Made by a program: the position numbers and the translations under genes. A stretch of 64,000 nt of DNA from Nostoc sp. NMS8 (lineage in GTDB: Bacteria; Cyanobacteriota; Cyanobacteriia; Cyanobacteriales; Nostocaceae): contig NZ_JABXKK010000100.1 of the NCBI RefSeq assembly GCF_017115045.1, positions 62,001 to 126,000 of the forward strand, given 5' to 3'. How positions within the stretch are numbered: position 1 is the stretch's first letter; the number at the start of each line of letters is the position of its first letter. This document shows positions 18,757 to 28,816 of the stretch, piece by piece. The notes under the pieces were generated by a model. The model worked only from the letters and a program-made list of their open reading frames with translations. It did not search any database and had not been told where the DNA came from.

Positions 18757-20040
18757 ATGGTGATTACAAAAAGTAGACTTGTTTTGGGTGCTACGGCAGT
18801 GACACTCTCCACGATCGCTGTTACTAGCCTTGGCATTCATTCGCGAGGTCAGGCTTTATTTAAAGCAAGTCCTAAAGAATTAGTAGATGAAGTTTGGCAA
18901 ATTGTTCAACGCCAATATGTAGACGGTACTTTTAATCAGGTTGATTGGCAGGCTGTTCGTAAGGAATACTTGAGCAAGTCTTACAGTAATCCACAGGAGG
19001 CGTATAAGTCCATTCGGGAAATGCTGAAAAAGCTGGAAGACCCCTACACCCGATTTATGGACCCAGAGGAATTCAAGAATATGCAGGTTGATACCTCTGG
19101 AGAATTGACAGGGATTGGGATCACCATTAGTCAGGACGAAAAAACCAAGCAGTTGGTTGTAATTGCGCCAATCGAAGATACACCAGCCTTTAAAGCTGGT
19201 GTTTTGGCAAAAGATATCATCCTCAAAATTGACGGCAAAGATACTAAGGGGATGGATACTAATCAGGCAGTATCTTTGATTAGGGGTGAAGCAGGGACGC
19301 AAGTCAGCCTGATTATTCAGCGCGACAGTCAGACAAAACAATTTGACATCAAACGGGCGCGAATTGAAATCCATCCAGTTAAGTTTTCCCAAAAGCAAAC
19401 CCCAGCGGGGAATCTTGGTTACATCCGCTTGAACCAGTTCAGTGCCAATGCTGGTAAAGAAATGCAAACCGCTATCAAAAATTTAGAAAGCAAAAAAGTA
19501 GCTGGATATATTCTAGATTTGCGTGGTAATCCAGGTGGCTTACTTTTCTCCAGTGTGGATATTGCCCGGATGTGGATAGATAAAGGTAAGATTGTCTCCA
19601 CTGTTGAACGCCAAGGAGAGGCAGAAAAAGAAGAGGCAAACGGACGAGCCTTAACAAATAAACCTTTGGTAGTACTGGTAGATAAAGGTTCAGCTAGTGC
19701 CAGTGAAATCCTCTCAGGGGCTTTGAAAGATAATAAGCGCGCGACTTTGGTAGGTACTCAAACCTTTGGTAAGGGATTGGTGCAATCAGTACGTCCTCTA
19801 GAAGATGGTTCAGGATTGGCGGTAACAATTGCTCATTACTATACCCCCAATGGTACAGACATCAATCATAAAGGCATTGAGCCAGATGTGAAGGTGGATT
19901 TGACCAAAAAGCAAATGGAAGATTTGTGGCTGCATGGACGCGACAAACTCGCTACCCTAGCAGACCCTCAATTCGCTAAAGCGGTGGAAGTTATAGGTAA
20001 AAAAATTGCTGTTAAGGGTACACCTACCGCAGAAAAATAA
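18757..20040 (+). CDS. C-terminal processing protease (S41 family)
   Basis: A 427-residue protease of the CtpA/CtpB/CtpC type from ATG 18757; a GTG at 18694 would add 21 residues ahead of the signal sequence, so the ATG is preferred. Seen: signal/membrane segment (residues 5-27), PDZ domain (about 106-190) with the GIGITI loop, and the catalytic domain with Ser314 (GSASASE) and Lys339 (FGKG). CtpA matures photosystem II D1 in the thylakoid lumen; CtpB and CtpC are paralogues with less defined roles. I cannot tell which one this is. Confidence 0.93.
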   Translation: MVITKSRLVLGATAVTLSTIAVTSLGIHSRGQALFKASPKELVDEVWQIVQRQYVDGTFNQVDWQAVRKEYLSKSYSNPQEAYKSIREMLKKLEDPYTRFMDPEEFKNMQVDTSGELTGIGITISQDEKTKQLVVIAPIEDTPAFKAGVLAKDIILKIDGKDTKGMDTNQAVSLIRGEAGTQVSLIIQRDSQTKQFDIKRARIEIHPVKFSQKQTPAGNLGYIRLNQFSANAGKEMQTAIKNLESKKVAGYILDLRGNPGGLLFSSVDIARMWIDKGKIVSTVERQGEAEKEEANGRALTNKPLVVLVDKGSASASEILSGALKDNKRATLVGTQTFGKGLVQSVRPLEDGSGLAVTIAHYYTPNGTDINHKGIEPDVKVDLTKKQMEDLWLHGRDKLATLADPQFAKAVEVIGKKIAVKGTPTAEK

Positions 20041-20111
20041 AGTTAGGAATGAATAGTAAGGAGTTAGGAATAAAAACCATCATTGTTAACTTCTAACTCC
20101 TAACTGCTAAC
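20041..20111 (+). repeat. Inverted GTTAGGA/TCCTAAC heptamer block
   Basis: Units of the TTAGGAG type on the left are followed by AACTCCTAAC-type complements on the right, giving a hairpin between two convergent genes. It probably serves as a terminator. Confidence 0.6.
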
Positions 20112-20297
20112 TTAAACTGGTTGACATTTTCCTGCCCTAATAAGTCCGACACGCCGAGCGATCGCTTCTTCTTGCGAATTAAAAGGCCCCCATTGTTCTA
20201 TAATTTCTGGGTTATCGTCTGCAACTTGGTCACTGGGGATAATTTCACAGTTTCCACCAGAGCGCTTGACAATATACCAAGTTTGTGATTTGCTCAT
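20112..20297 (-). CDS. Conserved small protein, unknown function
   Basis: A 61-residue soluble protein. The N-terminus TWYIVKRSGGNCEIIP and the segment WGPFNSQEEAIARRVGLIRAGKCQP read like a short beta-hairpin plus helix domain, similar to small DUF2188-like proteins in which EEAIAR helices recur. No function can be assigned. It converges with the protease gene and is 134 bases upstream of the end of sdhA on the same strand. Confidence 0.6.
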   Translation of the reverse strand: MSKSQTWYIVKRSGGNCEIIPSDQVADDNPEIIEQWGPFNSQEEAIARRVGLIRAGKCQPV

Positions 20298-20431
20298 ACT
20301 TTAAATAAAAATCTTGTTTTTATAGTCAGAATTTTACTGCATACAGAAAATATCTTCGCACTTACTGTTATTAATCGAGGTGGACAAAATTTTTGTAGTC
20401 CCCTCGATTTCTCACATAAATTTACCTTTGG

Positions 20432-22159
20432 TTAATACTTCCGCTCTTTTGGCTCAAACATAGTAATCGCCACCGGTCGATATTGAATCTCAATTCCCGC
20501 TGGTGAATAGTAAGCCATTGTGTGTTTGAGGAAATTTGTATCATCTCGCTGGGAATAATCTTCGCGGAAATGAGCGCCACGGCTTTCTTGACGATTTAGA
20601 GCTGATGCTAAAATAGTTTGTCCTACTACCATCAAACTTCGCAATTCTAAGGCTTCAACGAGTTCCGTATTCCAGCAACTACCTTTATCATCTAAATAAA
20701 TTTGAGGGTATTGCTGTTGTATTTCTTCTAGTTTTTGCAAACCTTCAGTCATTAATGCCTCAGTGCGGAAAACGCCGCAGTACTCAGTCATACAATCCTG
20801 AAAAGCTTCACGGACTTGGTTAATACGGTACTGTCCTGGTTGTTCTAGTAAAGCTTGAATTTGTTGCTGGGCTTCTGTTACATAACGTTGCTCATCTACA
20901 GAGGGTAGCTTACGTTTTTGGACAAATTTGGCGATCGCAGCCCCAGTCCGCTTACCATAAACTACACACTCCAGAAGTGAATTACTCCCCAAACGATTGG
21001 CACCATGCACGGAAACACAAGATGTTTCACCCGCAGCAAAGAAAGCATCAACTAAACCATCGCCACTACTACGAACTTGTCCATCAGTATTAACTGGGAT
21101 ACCACCCATACAATAGTGAATTGTTGGGCGAACTGGCATTGGTTGAGTTACTGCGTCAACGCCTACTAGGCGATGGGCTTCTTCCCAACAGAAGGGAACG
21201 CGACTCATAATTTTTTCTTTGCCCAGATGGCGCAGATCCAGATAGACAAAGGGGCCACCAGCACTACCATCAAGATGGATACCACGATCGGCGCGAATTT
21301 CGTAAGCGATCGCTCGTGAGGTAATATCACGAGGAGCTAGTTCCATACGACTGGGGGCATAATTCGCCATAAAGCGATCGCCTTCACTATTAATCAGATA
21401 CGCCCCTTCTCCGCGTACTGCTTCTGAAATCAGCACCCCTACCGGATATAAACCAGTGGGATGAAACTGCACAAATTCCATATCTTCGAGAGGTAAACCT
21501 GCGATCGCAGTCATTGCCAAACCATCACCCGAAGACGCGTAATCGTTAGAGGTAGTGTTATAAACGCGACCATAGCCCCCTGTGGCAAACATCACCGCCT
21601 TAGCCCGCACCACCTCTATATGTCCATCCAAAAGATGGAACATCACCACACCCTTCGCCTCATTCTCTTCCAAAATGAGACGCATCACGTACCACTCTTC
21701 ATAAACTTGCACCCCATAACGCCGCAAATTGTTAACCAATTCGTGCAAAATCGCGTGACCGGTTTTGTCAGCAGCGTAACAAGTGCGGTTGTGGGAGTGT
21801 CCCCCAAAAGCCCGTTGGGCAATGCGTCCATCGGGTAAGCGAGAGAATAAAACGCCAAGATGTTCCAAGTCAATTACCACACCTGGCGCTTCTTGGGTGA
21901 GAATTGCTACAGCATCTTGGTCTGCCAAGTAATCAGAACCCTTGACAGTATCGAAAGCATGTGCTTCCCAACTATCCTCCGAATCAACATTTTTCAGCGA
22001 CGCAGCCATGCCACCTTGAGCCGCAACCGAGTGGGAGCGAATTGGGTGGGTTTTTGCAACCACAGCAATATTTAAACTAGGGTCGGTGCGGGCAATTTCC
22101 ACAGCAGCGCGACATCCTGCTAATCCACCCCCGACAATAATCACATCATGTTCCAGCAT
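20432..22159 (-). CDS. sdhA: Succinate dehydrogenase/fumarate reductase flavoprotein subunit
   Basis: A 575-residue flavoprotein from ATG 22159; a GTG at 22183 would add eight residues before the conserved start. Seen: FAD-binding GGGLAGCRAAVE near residue 11, the flavin-linking His in HSVAAQGGM near 44, FVQFHPTGLYPVGVLISEAVRGEGA around the active site, and the C-terminal helix domain. It oxidises succinate to fumarate and feeds the plastoquinone pool in thylakoid respiration. The iron-sulfur subunit is not next to it, which is usual in cyanobacteria where the genes are scattered. Confidence 0.93.
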   Translation of the reverse strand: MLEHDVIIVGGGLAGCRAAVEIARTDPSLNIAVVAKTHPIRSHSVAAQGGMAASLKNVDSEDSWEAHAFDTVKGSDYLADQDAVAILTQEAPGVVIDLEHLGVLFSRLPDGRIAQRAFGGHSHNRTCYAADKTGHAILHELVNNLRRYGVQVYEEWYVMRLILEENEAKGVVMFHLLDGHIEVVRAKAVMFATGGYGRVYNTTSNDYASSGDGLAMTAIAGLPLEDMEFVQFHPTGLYPVGVLISEAVRGEGAYLINSEGDRFMANYAPSRMELAPRDITSRAIAYEIRADRGIHLDGSAGGPFVYLDLRHLGKEKIMSRVPFCWEEAHRLVGVDAVTQPMPVRPTIHYCMGGIPVNTDGQVRSSGDGLVDAFFAAGETSCVSVHGANRLGSNSLLECVVYGKRTGAAIAKFVQKRKLPSVDEQRYVTEAQQQIQALLEQPGQYRINQVREAFQDCMTEYCGVFRTEALMTEGLQKLEEIQQQYPQIYLDDKGSCWNTELVEALELRSLMVVGQTILASALNRQESRGAHFREDYSQRDDTNFLKHTMAYYSPAGIEIQYRPVAITMFEPKERKY

Positions 22160-22523
22160 ATTTAGCCCCCGACTGCAAACCACTGCTGTTCTATTGTAGA
22201 GACGTGATGAATCAGGCAGTGGGTTACAACAGTGGCATCTCTACAAAAAAATTCCCTGCTTATAGACCAATACGCTTGGGTTAAGACTAAAACCCCTTGT
22301 CAAAGTCAATTTTTTTATTAACAAATCACAGAGACGCAGAGGGTACTGAGAGAAGAGACAAATGCTTAACTGAACTGTATTGGCTTATAGACAGGGATGT
22401 TATGAAAAATTTTTAAATTTAGGAATAAAAAGTTAAAAATGAAGAGTTATGGGACAGATAAAGTGACTCATAACTCCTCTAGGGACGCGATTAATCGTAT
22501 CCCTACTCCTAACTCCTAACTCT
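22160..22523. other. Intergenic region, 364 bases
   Basis: Between sdhA and the next minus-strand gene. Apart from CTCCTAA heptamers at 22497-22520 and a GAGACGCAGAGG repeat fragment near 22330, nothing was recognised. The sdhA promoter probably lies here. Confidence 0.6.
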
Positions 22524-22841
22524 TTAGCTCGTTGCTTGTACAGGTTGTTGCTGAGACACATTACCTGGTATGGGTTCCAATTTAGTTCCCGGCCCTACAG
22601 GAGCGACTTCAATATGATTTAACAAGGTAGTGACAAAGGCAAACACCAAGAAAGGTAGCGATAGCAGAACGACGAGACCCGCCGTTGCTAAAGCATACAC
22701 AGGTCGCTTGGCACCCATCAATGCCAAAGCTGATGCCAAACTGAGAGTAATTGTAATTAACCAAACAATTATTTGACCGTAGATATCACCGAAAGTCAAG
22801 GTACAGACAAACCGATACTTTTGAATATTATTTTCGCTCAT
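22524..22841 (-). CDS. Small membrane protein, unknown function
   Basis: A 105-residue protein with two clear membrane helices (about residues 20-42 and 47-72) and a Pro/Gln-rich C-terminal tail (VAPVGPGTKLEPIPG). The start ATG 22841 has no strong ribosome binding site. It lies upstream of sdhA on the same strand, 364 bases away, so cotranscription is possible but not shown. Function is not recognisable. Confidence 0.72.
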   Translation of the reverse strand: MSENNIQKYRFVCTLTFGDIYGQIIVWLITITLSLASALALMGAKRPVYALATAGLVVLLSLPFLVFAFVTTLLNHIEVAPVGPGTKLEPIPGNVSQQQPVQATS

Positions 22842-23348
22842 TACATTTGCCTCAAGTCTCTCCTAATAGGTTCTACGTTAGAACTATGTTTGCCTTGTCG
22901 GCAATTTCTAAATATTTTTGCAAGCTTCGTAATATCACTTCACAATCAAGCCACCTTTAGCAGGAAGGCAGCTATTCTGGAAGAAAACTTTTTCTCTTCG
23001 TGGCAGGGGTCGCCATTTTCATAACCTCTTAAACAGATAATCTCTTTGCTGAATGTCATCTATCAAATTGAGGATATTTCAGAATATCTAGCAATTGTAT
23101 TTGATTGTGAAAATCGCAACTCACAGATCGCTGACTTCTTAAAGAAGTCAGCGATCTTGTTTGTCACAAACGATTCAGATTAGTATAGTATTTAATTTTT
23201 TGCGAGTAAATATTAACTAGAGAAATCGAGTAAAGTCAGGATGGAAAAACCAATTTTTTGATGTTAAATTTTGAGTATTGCCCGAATTTGTTGACTTAAA
23301 TCAACAAAAATCTTTATTTTTCGTGGCAACATTGTTTTAGGAGTGAAC
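22842..23348. other. Divergent intergenic region, 507 bases
   Basis: Separates the small membrane protein gene from a divergent outer-membrane-type gene. It carries the perfect palindromic repeat at 23125-23157. The ribosome binding site AGGAG at 23339-23343 sets the start of the right-hand gene. No other element was identified. Confidence 0.6.
23125..23157. repeat. Palindromic repeat of AGATC...GACTTCTT type, copy 1
   Basis: A 15-bp perfect stem with a 3-base loop: AGATCGCTGACTTCT against its complement. A diverged copy is at 52723-52763. This resembles an abundant cyanobacterial palindrome. It lies between divergent genes, so it is not an ordinary terminator. Confidence 0.75.
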
Positions 23349-24206
23349 GTGAATACTATTTTTCTTCGTAAAGGTGTTTTTTTGTTGCCAAGTGTAGCTG
23401 CTCTTACCTTCCTGGGTAGCGGCTTATCTGCAAGTGCCCAGACTGTGGACAAGGTGAGCATTCAGCCATTAACTGAGTCTTCTGCAACTGTAGCGTCTCC
23501 CAACGAGTTTAGTCCAGAACTAGACACTGAAAGCCAAAATCTCTCTACAGAAACAACTGAAATATTTACAGCGACAAATTTAGCTAAGGTACAGCAGTTG
23601 CCCAACACTGCGATGGAACAAAACACCAGCACAACAGTTATACCCTTTCCAGGCACAGTGTCAACCTCATCTGCGACGCTCACCTCTGAGGTAGTACAAC
23701 CGACTTCTCAATCGGTTTCTCAAACAACTGCTCAACCATCTGCTACCAAAGTGGCACAATCGGATATTGATTTAGGTAGAACTACTCGTGGTGGCAGCAG
23801 CTATGTTGGCGTCGCTGCTAACATCGGTTTGAGTGGTGATGGTGACACGTCTTTGGGTGATGGTAATTTTGCAGTAGTGAGCAAAATCGGACTGACAAAT
23901 TCTATATCGGTGCGACCCTCAGCCGTATTCGGGGACAACACGACAATTCTACTTCCGATCACCTATGATTTTACCTTCAAATCAGCAGATGCTTTTAGCG
24001 AACCATTAGCGATCGCACCTTACGTCGGAGTGGGTGCAGCTTACAAAACAGGTGATGATTCCAAATTTGCCTTTTTGGTATCTGGTGGCATTGATGTGCC
24101 TCTAACTCCTCAATTTACAGCAACAGCTGCTATAAATGCGGGATTTTTTGATAAAACTGATGTGGGCTTGTTGTTAGGAATTGGTTACAACTTCAATGGG
24201 CTTTAA
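23349..24206 (+). CDS. Secreted outer-membrane beta-barrel-like protein
   Basis: A 285-residue protein. GTG 23349 is chosen because AGGAG lies five bases upstream; GTG 23343 would overlap that site. Signal peptide: residues 1-30, ending SASAQ. Residues 31-140 are a Ser/Thr/Gln-rich low-complexity linker. Residues 145-285 are alternating hydrophobic and glycine-rich strands (SSYVGVAANIGLSGDGD, IAPYVGVGAAYKTGDD) ending GIGYNF, like a small 8-strand outer-membrane barrel. Function is unknown; an adhesive or stress role is conjecture. Confidence 0.75.
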   Translation: MNTIFLRKGVFLLPSVAALTFLGSGLSASAQTVDKVSIQPLTESSATVASPNEFSPELDTESQNLSTETTEIFTATNLAKVQQLPNTAMEQNTSTTVIPFPGTVSTSSATLTSEVVQPTSQSVSQTTAQPSATKVAQSDIDLGRTTRGGSSYVGVAANIGLSGDGDTSLGDGNFAVVSKIGLTNSISVRPSAVFGDNTTILLPITYDFTFKSADAFSEPLAIAPYVGVGAAYKTGDDSKFAFLVSGGIDVPLTPQFTATAAINAGFFDKTDVGLLLGIGYNFNGL

Positions 24207-24297
24207 AAGTTAGGAGTTGTGAACTGGTAGTTAGGAGTTAGGAGTTAGTAATGTTTCATTCGTAACTCTTAACTCTTAACCTCTAACTCCTAACTTT
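24207..24297. repeat. Inverted GTTAGGA heptamer block
   Basis: TTAGGAG units at 24212-24250 are mirrored by TAACTCT/CTAACTC units at 24262-24294, between two convergent stop codons. It is a likely hairpin terminator built from heptamer repeats. Confidence 0.65.
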
Positions 24298-25620
24298 CTA
24301 TTTAGGGGTAACTTTATCAATTACCTTAATTTTGCCATCGTCTCCTACCGTCCAAACATCGTAAACACCAACAACATCACCGTTAGCATCAATATCTACG
24401 TTGCCACTGGCTCCTTGGTAGTTAATCTTTTTACCATCTTTAAGTAACTTCAGTCCCTCGCAGACATCAGTAACTTCTGTGCCAGGCCCATCAGCAACTT
24501 CCCGGATTTTGCTGGATATACCAACGCCTGTATTTTCCTTAGCAGCTTGCGCCGCCAATGTCAACAAAGCTGCTGCATCCCAAGCTTGAGGAGCGTATTC
24601 CCCTGGCGCACTACCCTTTTTATCCTTCCACAGCTTGTTGAAAGCTTCTAATGCTTTACCATCGGAACCCGGTACTGTACCGATCGCTCCTGTTAAAATA
24701 TATTTACCATCACCAGCTTTGCCAACTTGTTCGGGAAAAGTCGGTGACTTTACCCCATCTGTCAGCAGAATTTGCACTCCCTTCGCCACACCTTGCTGAT
24801 AGGCGGCTTTCAGGAACAGACTACCAGTTTCCGCATAGAGTACAGCCAGAACTGCATCCGGCTTACCAGCAAAAGCAGCAGCCGCTTCTGTATCAAATGT
24901 TTGGGCTTTTGGGTCGTAGCGGACAGGCTTATCTTTATTAACTATAGTTCCACCCAATTTTTCAAAAGTTTGCACGAATGCTTTTTCAAACCCTACGCCA
25001 TAGTCGTTATTAATCACGACTGTAGAAACTCGCTTGAAACCTTTTTTTCTGGCAAGTTGGGCTAAAGCTAATGCCTGGTAGGTATCGGGGGGAGCAGTAC
25101 GCGCCCAAAAGCCTTTATAGTCACCTTTTTGGGCTTTTTCGGTAAATACAGGACTGGTACTACCAGGGGAAACCAGCATGACTTTATTCGGCGTGGCAAT
25201 GGAGACTGCTGCACTAGAAACGCTACTGGCAAAGGAACCAACTACACCTGCCACCTTATCTAAAGTTGCTAGTTTAGTCATACCGGCAGCTCCAGCTTTC
25301 GGGTCGGTTTGGTCGTCTACTTGCACCAAGGTAACAGGTTCGCCATTCACTCCACCGCAAGCGTTAACCGTATCGACCAGCAAAGGTACAGAGCCTAACA
25401 TCTGCTGTCCTACAGAAGCCAAATCGCCTGTTGTCGGTAGCAAGGAACCAATTTTTAGCCCTTTAGCACTGCTTGTAGTAGTTGAGTTTGCCGCTGGGGT
25501 AGCGGTACTTCCGTTGTTAGCTGTGCCGTTGGGGGTACTGCTATCACCACAAGCTCCAAGTAGGAAGCCAGTTGCTAGGGTAGCTATACTTAAACTTAAG
25601 GCGGCGCTAATTTTTCTCAT
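24298..25620 (-). CDS. Branched-chain/neutral amino-acid ABC transporter substrate-binding lipoprotein
   Basis: A 440-residue periplasmic binding protein of the LivJ/LivK/NatB class. Seen: signal peptide with lipobox LLGAC (Cys near 24), a Ser/Thr/Asn-rich linker, then the type I periplasmic fold from KGLKIGSLLPTTGDLASVGQQML onward with GVVGSFASSVSSAAVSIA and LVSPGSTSPVF. It captures hydrophobic or neutral amino acids for an ABC importer whose permease and ATPase genes are not nearby. Likely a NatB-type protein, but sequence reading alone cannot fix the substrate. Confidence 0.88.
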   Translation of the reverse strand: MRKISAALSLSIATLATGFLLGACGDSSTPNGTANNGSTATPAANSTTTSSAKGLKIGSLLPTTGDLASVGQQMLGSVPLLVDTVNACGGVNGEPVTLVQVDDQTDPKAGAAGMTKLATLDKVAGVVGSFASSVSSAAVSIATPNKVMLVSPGSTSPVFTEKAQKGDYKGFWARTAPPDTYQALALAQLARKKGFKRVSTVVINNDYGVGFEKAFVQTFEKLGGTIVNKDKPVRYDPKAQTFDTEAAAAFAGKPDAVLAVLYAETGSLFLKAAYQQGVAKGVQILLTDGVKSPTFPEQVGKAGDGKYILTGAIGTVPGSDGKALEAFNKLWKDKKGSAPGEYAPQAWDAAALLTLAAQAAKENTGVGISSKIREVADGPGTEVTDVCEGLKLLKDGKKINYQGASGNVDIDANGDVVGVYDVWTVGDDGKIKVIDKVTPK

Positions 25621-25812
25621 AAATTACTTTCACTCCTCAGATATTTAGGAGCCTAAAAATAATATCCAAGCTAGGTTTGTAACTTAGCTGGATCTTATCA
25701 AGACTCCAAAGGATAAATCATATCATCCATCTTTGGGAGTAGAAATATTTACGCCGATATTAGTAATTCTTTTTCTACACAGAATATTCTCCGTGTATCA
25801 AAAGCTGAAAAA

Positions 25813-25904
25813 CGGAGAGGGAGGGATTCGAACCCTCGGTACGGAGTTGCCTGCCGTACAACAGATTAGCAATCTGCCGCTTTCGACCACTCAGCCACCT
25901 CTCC
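25813..25904 (-). tRNA. tRNA-Ser(GCU)
   Basis: A 92-base class II cloverleaf with acceptor GGAGAGG, anticodon loop TTGCTAA, long variable arm and T-loop TTCGAAT, no encoded CCA. It duplicates the anticodon of the array member at 32041, which has a different body. Confidence 0.95.
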
Positions 25905-26023
25905 TGACTCACGAATATCAATGTTACCAGACTTGCCAATAAGAGTCAATAGTCATTTGTCATTGGTCATTGGTTATTTAGAAAGCACTGATGACTAAGA
26001 ACTAGGGACAAATGACTAATTTT

Positions 26024-26956
26024 TTAAAGGACTTGCGATCGCATCCAAGCTATGGGCAAAGTGCGTAACTTTTTCCACTGGTGAACGTAAGCCCGCTGAC
26101 TGAATACATCGTAATCGTTGCGTTCAATCGCCTCCAAAATTTGACCGTACAGCATTGATGCTGCCCATACAGGCCAACGGGCATCGGATGCTAAATAAGT
26201 AATTCCCTGGTCGGATGTGCTGTAAAATTGGCGGGCACGGTCAATTTGAAAGCGCATCAATGCCCGCCAACGATCGTCTACCACACCTTTGAAGAAGTCT
26301 TGCTCGGTGTAGTTGAATTTTTCCAAGTCCTCAAGGGGAATGTAAATTCGCCCCCGTTTGGCATCTTCTCCCACATCCCGTAGGATGTTGGTGAGTTGAT
26401 TGGCAATTCCGAGAGCGATCGCTTCTTCTATGGGAACATAAGGTTGTTTGTTATGTTGCCACGGTGCTGCATATATGGTGTTATCCACACCCATAACTGA
26501 TGTTGACATTAAGCCAACAGTGCCAGCAACGCGGTAACAATAGAGGTATAAATCCTCAAAGGTTTCATAACGACTGCGATATAAGTCCATACGCTGACCG
26601 GCAATCATATCCCGAAATGGTTGAATGTCCATCGGAAAGCGCTGGAGGGTATCAACTAAAGCTACATCGTAATTTTCTAATGGACGCCCCGCAAAAATAG
26701 ATTCCAGCTGCTGTTCCCATAGGTCTAGGGTTTCTGGCGTGGTAATAGCAGATGCGGGACCATCCACCAATTCATCTGTACGGCGACACCAAGCATAAAT
26801 TGACCAAATAGATTGACGTTTTACCGGACTCATAAGCAAAGTACCCAGGTAAAAAGTCTTGGCATACTTTGCTGTGAGATGCCGACAAAGTTTGTATGAC
26901 TCGTCTACAGAGACCAGCGTTTTCATGCGCGGGGGGGAATCAGGCAGTTGCAGCAT
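26024..26956 (-). CDS. crtB: Phytoene synthase
   Basis: A 310-residue prenyl transferase that joins two geranylgeranyl diphosphates to phytoene, the first committed step of carotenoids. Both aspartate-rich Mg-binding motifs are seen: DELVD near residue 61 and NILRDVGED near 190. ATG 26956 overlaps the end of crtP by 17 bases, so the two are translationally coupled; an ATG 10 codons later is possible. Full family length. Confidence 0.96.
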   Translation of the reverse strand: MLQLPDSPPRMKTLVSVDESYKLCRHLTAKYAKTFYLGTLLMSPVKRQSIWSIYAWCRRTDELVDGPASAITTPETLDLWEQQLESIFAGRPLENYDVALVDTLQRFPMDIQPFRDMIAGQRMDLYRSRYETFEDLYLYCYRVAGTVGLMSTSVMGVDNTIYAAPWQHNKQPYVPIEEAIALGIANQLTNILRDVGEDAKRGRIYIPLEDLEKFNYTEQDFFKGVVDDRWRALMRFQIDRARQFYSTSDQGITYLASDARWPVWAASMLYGQILEAIERNDYDVFSQRAYVHQWKKLRTLPIAWMRSQVL

Positions 26957-28379
26957 TCGTTGCGGGCGGTCGGGTGAGCGTTTGCAGGTTTGAGGAATTT
27001 GCTACCGGGAGGGCCTCAGAAATCGCCTGCGCTGTCAGCTTACCAGAAAGTACGGCACCTTCCATACTTGCTAAGTAGCGTTGCATGGTGTAATCCCCGC
27101 TGAGATAGAAGTTACTAATGGGGGTTGTTTGCGAGGGACGGTACTGTTGACGACCAGGGGTCGCTTTGTAAACTGAACGGGGCGTTTTCACCACATGAGA
27201 TTTCAGCAATGTTGCTGGATTGTCTCCCCCAAAGTGGTCGGGGAAGAGTTTTTCTAACTCGGCAATAGTGGCAGCCACAATCTCCTCATCGGATTTGGCA
27301 ATCCAATCTTTTGCCGGGGCTAGAACTAATTCCAGCATCGAGCGTTCGGGGTTGGCGTATTCACGGCAGGTATTGCTCATATCAGCATAAACGCTTAGGA
27401 GGGGCGAGCGCGAGAATAGCAAGTGATCAATTTGCGTAAGTTTACGATCGAACCACAAATGCACGTTAATTACAGGTACGCCTTCCAACCCGTCTAGCTT
27501 TTGGAAAAACTCCATTTCTTTCCAAAGTGCTGGCAAAATCACCTTCAGAGGGTCAACCGGCATAGCAGATACATACAAATCCGCCGTGAAAACTTCATCT
27601 TTCTCCCCATTCAACCCCCGCATCAAGTATCCTTTGACGCTACCATCGGCGTTTAGCAAAATCTCTTTTAAAGGGGCATTCAAGCGGACTTCTCCACCGC
27701 GTTCGGTTATGTAATCCACTAGTGGCTGGCACAATCGTTCTGTTGGCGAACCATCCAGAAAGGCCATTTTTGAGCCATTTTTTTCCTGGAGGAAACGATT
27801 GAGGGCAGTTAAAAGTATGGTTGCCGAAATTTCATCTGGGTCGATGAAGTTCAGCGACTTGGCCATGGCAATAAAAACTTCTTTATTGACCCGTTCTGGA
27901 ATATTGTGTTTACGCAGCCAATCTGTCCAGGAATATTTGTCCATTTCTTCAACGTACTTTTGCCCCTGAATCATGACCGGCAATAACCCGATGCCAAAGC
28001 GGATTTTTTCTGGCCATGTCAGCATGTCGTTGTTTCGCAGAATTGCCACTATACCATTAATTGGTGCTGGCAAATCGGGGAAATCAAAGCGGCTGTAAGT
28101 ACCTGGTGCATCCGGCTGGTTGAAGATCATTGTGTGTTCTTTCCACTGCAATCGATCTTCAATATCCAGTTCTTTGAATAACCGCAACATATTGGGATAT
28201 GCGCCAAAAAAGATGTGCAGACCTGTTTCGTACCAGTCTCCATCAGCATCTTTCCATGCAGCCACTTTACCGCCTAGAACGTCTCGACGTTCCAAGACAA
28301 TGGGTGTGTGACCTGCGTCTGTAAGATATTTCGCGCAGGAAAGTCCTGCTAGTCCCGCTCCCGCGATCGCTACTCGCAT
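26940..28379 (-). CDS. crtP: 15-cis-phytoene desaturase (plant type)
   Basis: A 479-residue FAD enzyme that makes zeta-carotene from phytoene using plastoquinone. Seen: the N-terminal dinucleotide fold VAIAGAGLAGLSCAKYL, VLERRDVLGGKVAAW, and the C-terminal FYLSGDYTMQRYLASMEGAVLSGKLTAQA signature. It is first in an operon with crtB. ATG 28379; the promoter must lie in the 437-base divergent gap upstream. Confidence 0.97.
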   Translation of the reverse strand: MRVAIAGAGLAGLSCAKYLTDAGHTPIVLERRDVLGGKVAAWKDADGDWYETGLHIFFGAYPNMLRLFKELDIEDRLQWKEHTMIFNQPDAPGTYSRFDFPDLPAPINGIVAILRNNDMLTWPEKIRFGIGLLPVMIQGQKYVEEMDKYSWTDWLRKHNIPERVNKEVFIAMAKSLNFIDPDEISATILLTALNRFLQEKNGSKMAFLDGSPTERLCQPLVDYITERGGEVRLNAPLKEILLNADGSVKGYLMRGLNGEKDEVFTADLYVSAMPVDPLKVILPALWKEMEFFQKLDGLEGVPVINVHLWFDRKLTQIDHLLFSRSPLLSVYADMSNTCREYANPERSMLELVLAPAKDWIAKSDEEIVAATIAELEKLFPDHFGGDNPATLLKSHVVKTPRSVYKATPGRQQYRPSQTTPISNFYLSGDYTMQRYLASMEGAVLSGKLTAQAISEALPVANSSNLQTLTRPPATNAATA

Positions 28380-28816
28380 GTAACCCTACTGCTCTTCAAT
28401 ATTTCTTAACTGTTTTGTCGTTTTCATTATACGTTGCAATCCGTTACATTTGGCAGTTATTGTGCGATCGCTTCCCTAAAAAACTTTTGCCAAAGGGAAT
28501 TTTACCTACGCACACCTGCACAAAAAAATTGCCAATACCATTGTTGGTAATAGCTTTGCGGCACGCACTTTATCTATATTTACATGCAAGTGATTTAGAG
28601 AAACAAAAGTATTTCCTTTGACTGAAAATAGCTAATTTTAAAAGTTGTCTTAAAGTAGTTGATTTCTTGGCTAATTTGTGTATTTGCTATTAGAAAATAT
28701 CTGGGGCATTACTTAAAGAAAACTTTCCTCTCCCTATAAAGGTGTAGGATAAATGTTTATGTCCTCTAGGTTGAACAACCAAGTTGTTTACCCCACAACT
28801 TAATAGGTAAAAGATT
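28380..28816. other. Divergent intergenic region, 437 bases
   Basis: Between crtP and the divergent glycoside hydrolase gene. It should contain the promoters of both. AT-rich, without heptamer repeats or hairpins that I could recognise. A 68-codon frame on the plus strand (28415-28621) looks non-coding. Confidence 0.55.
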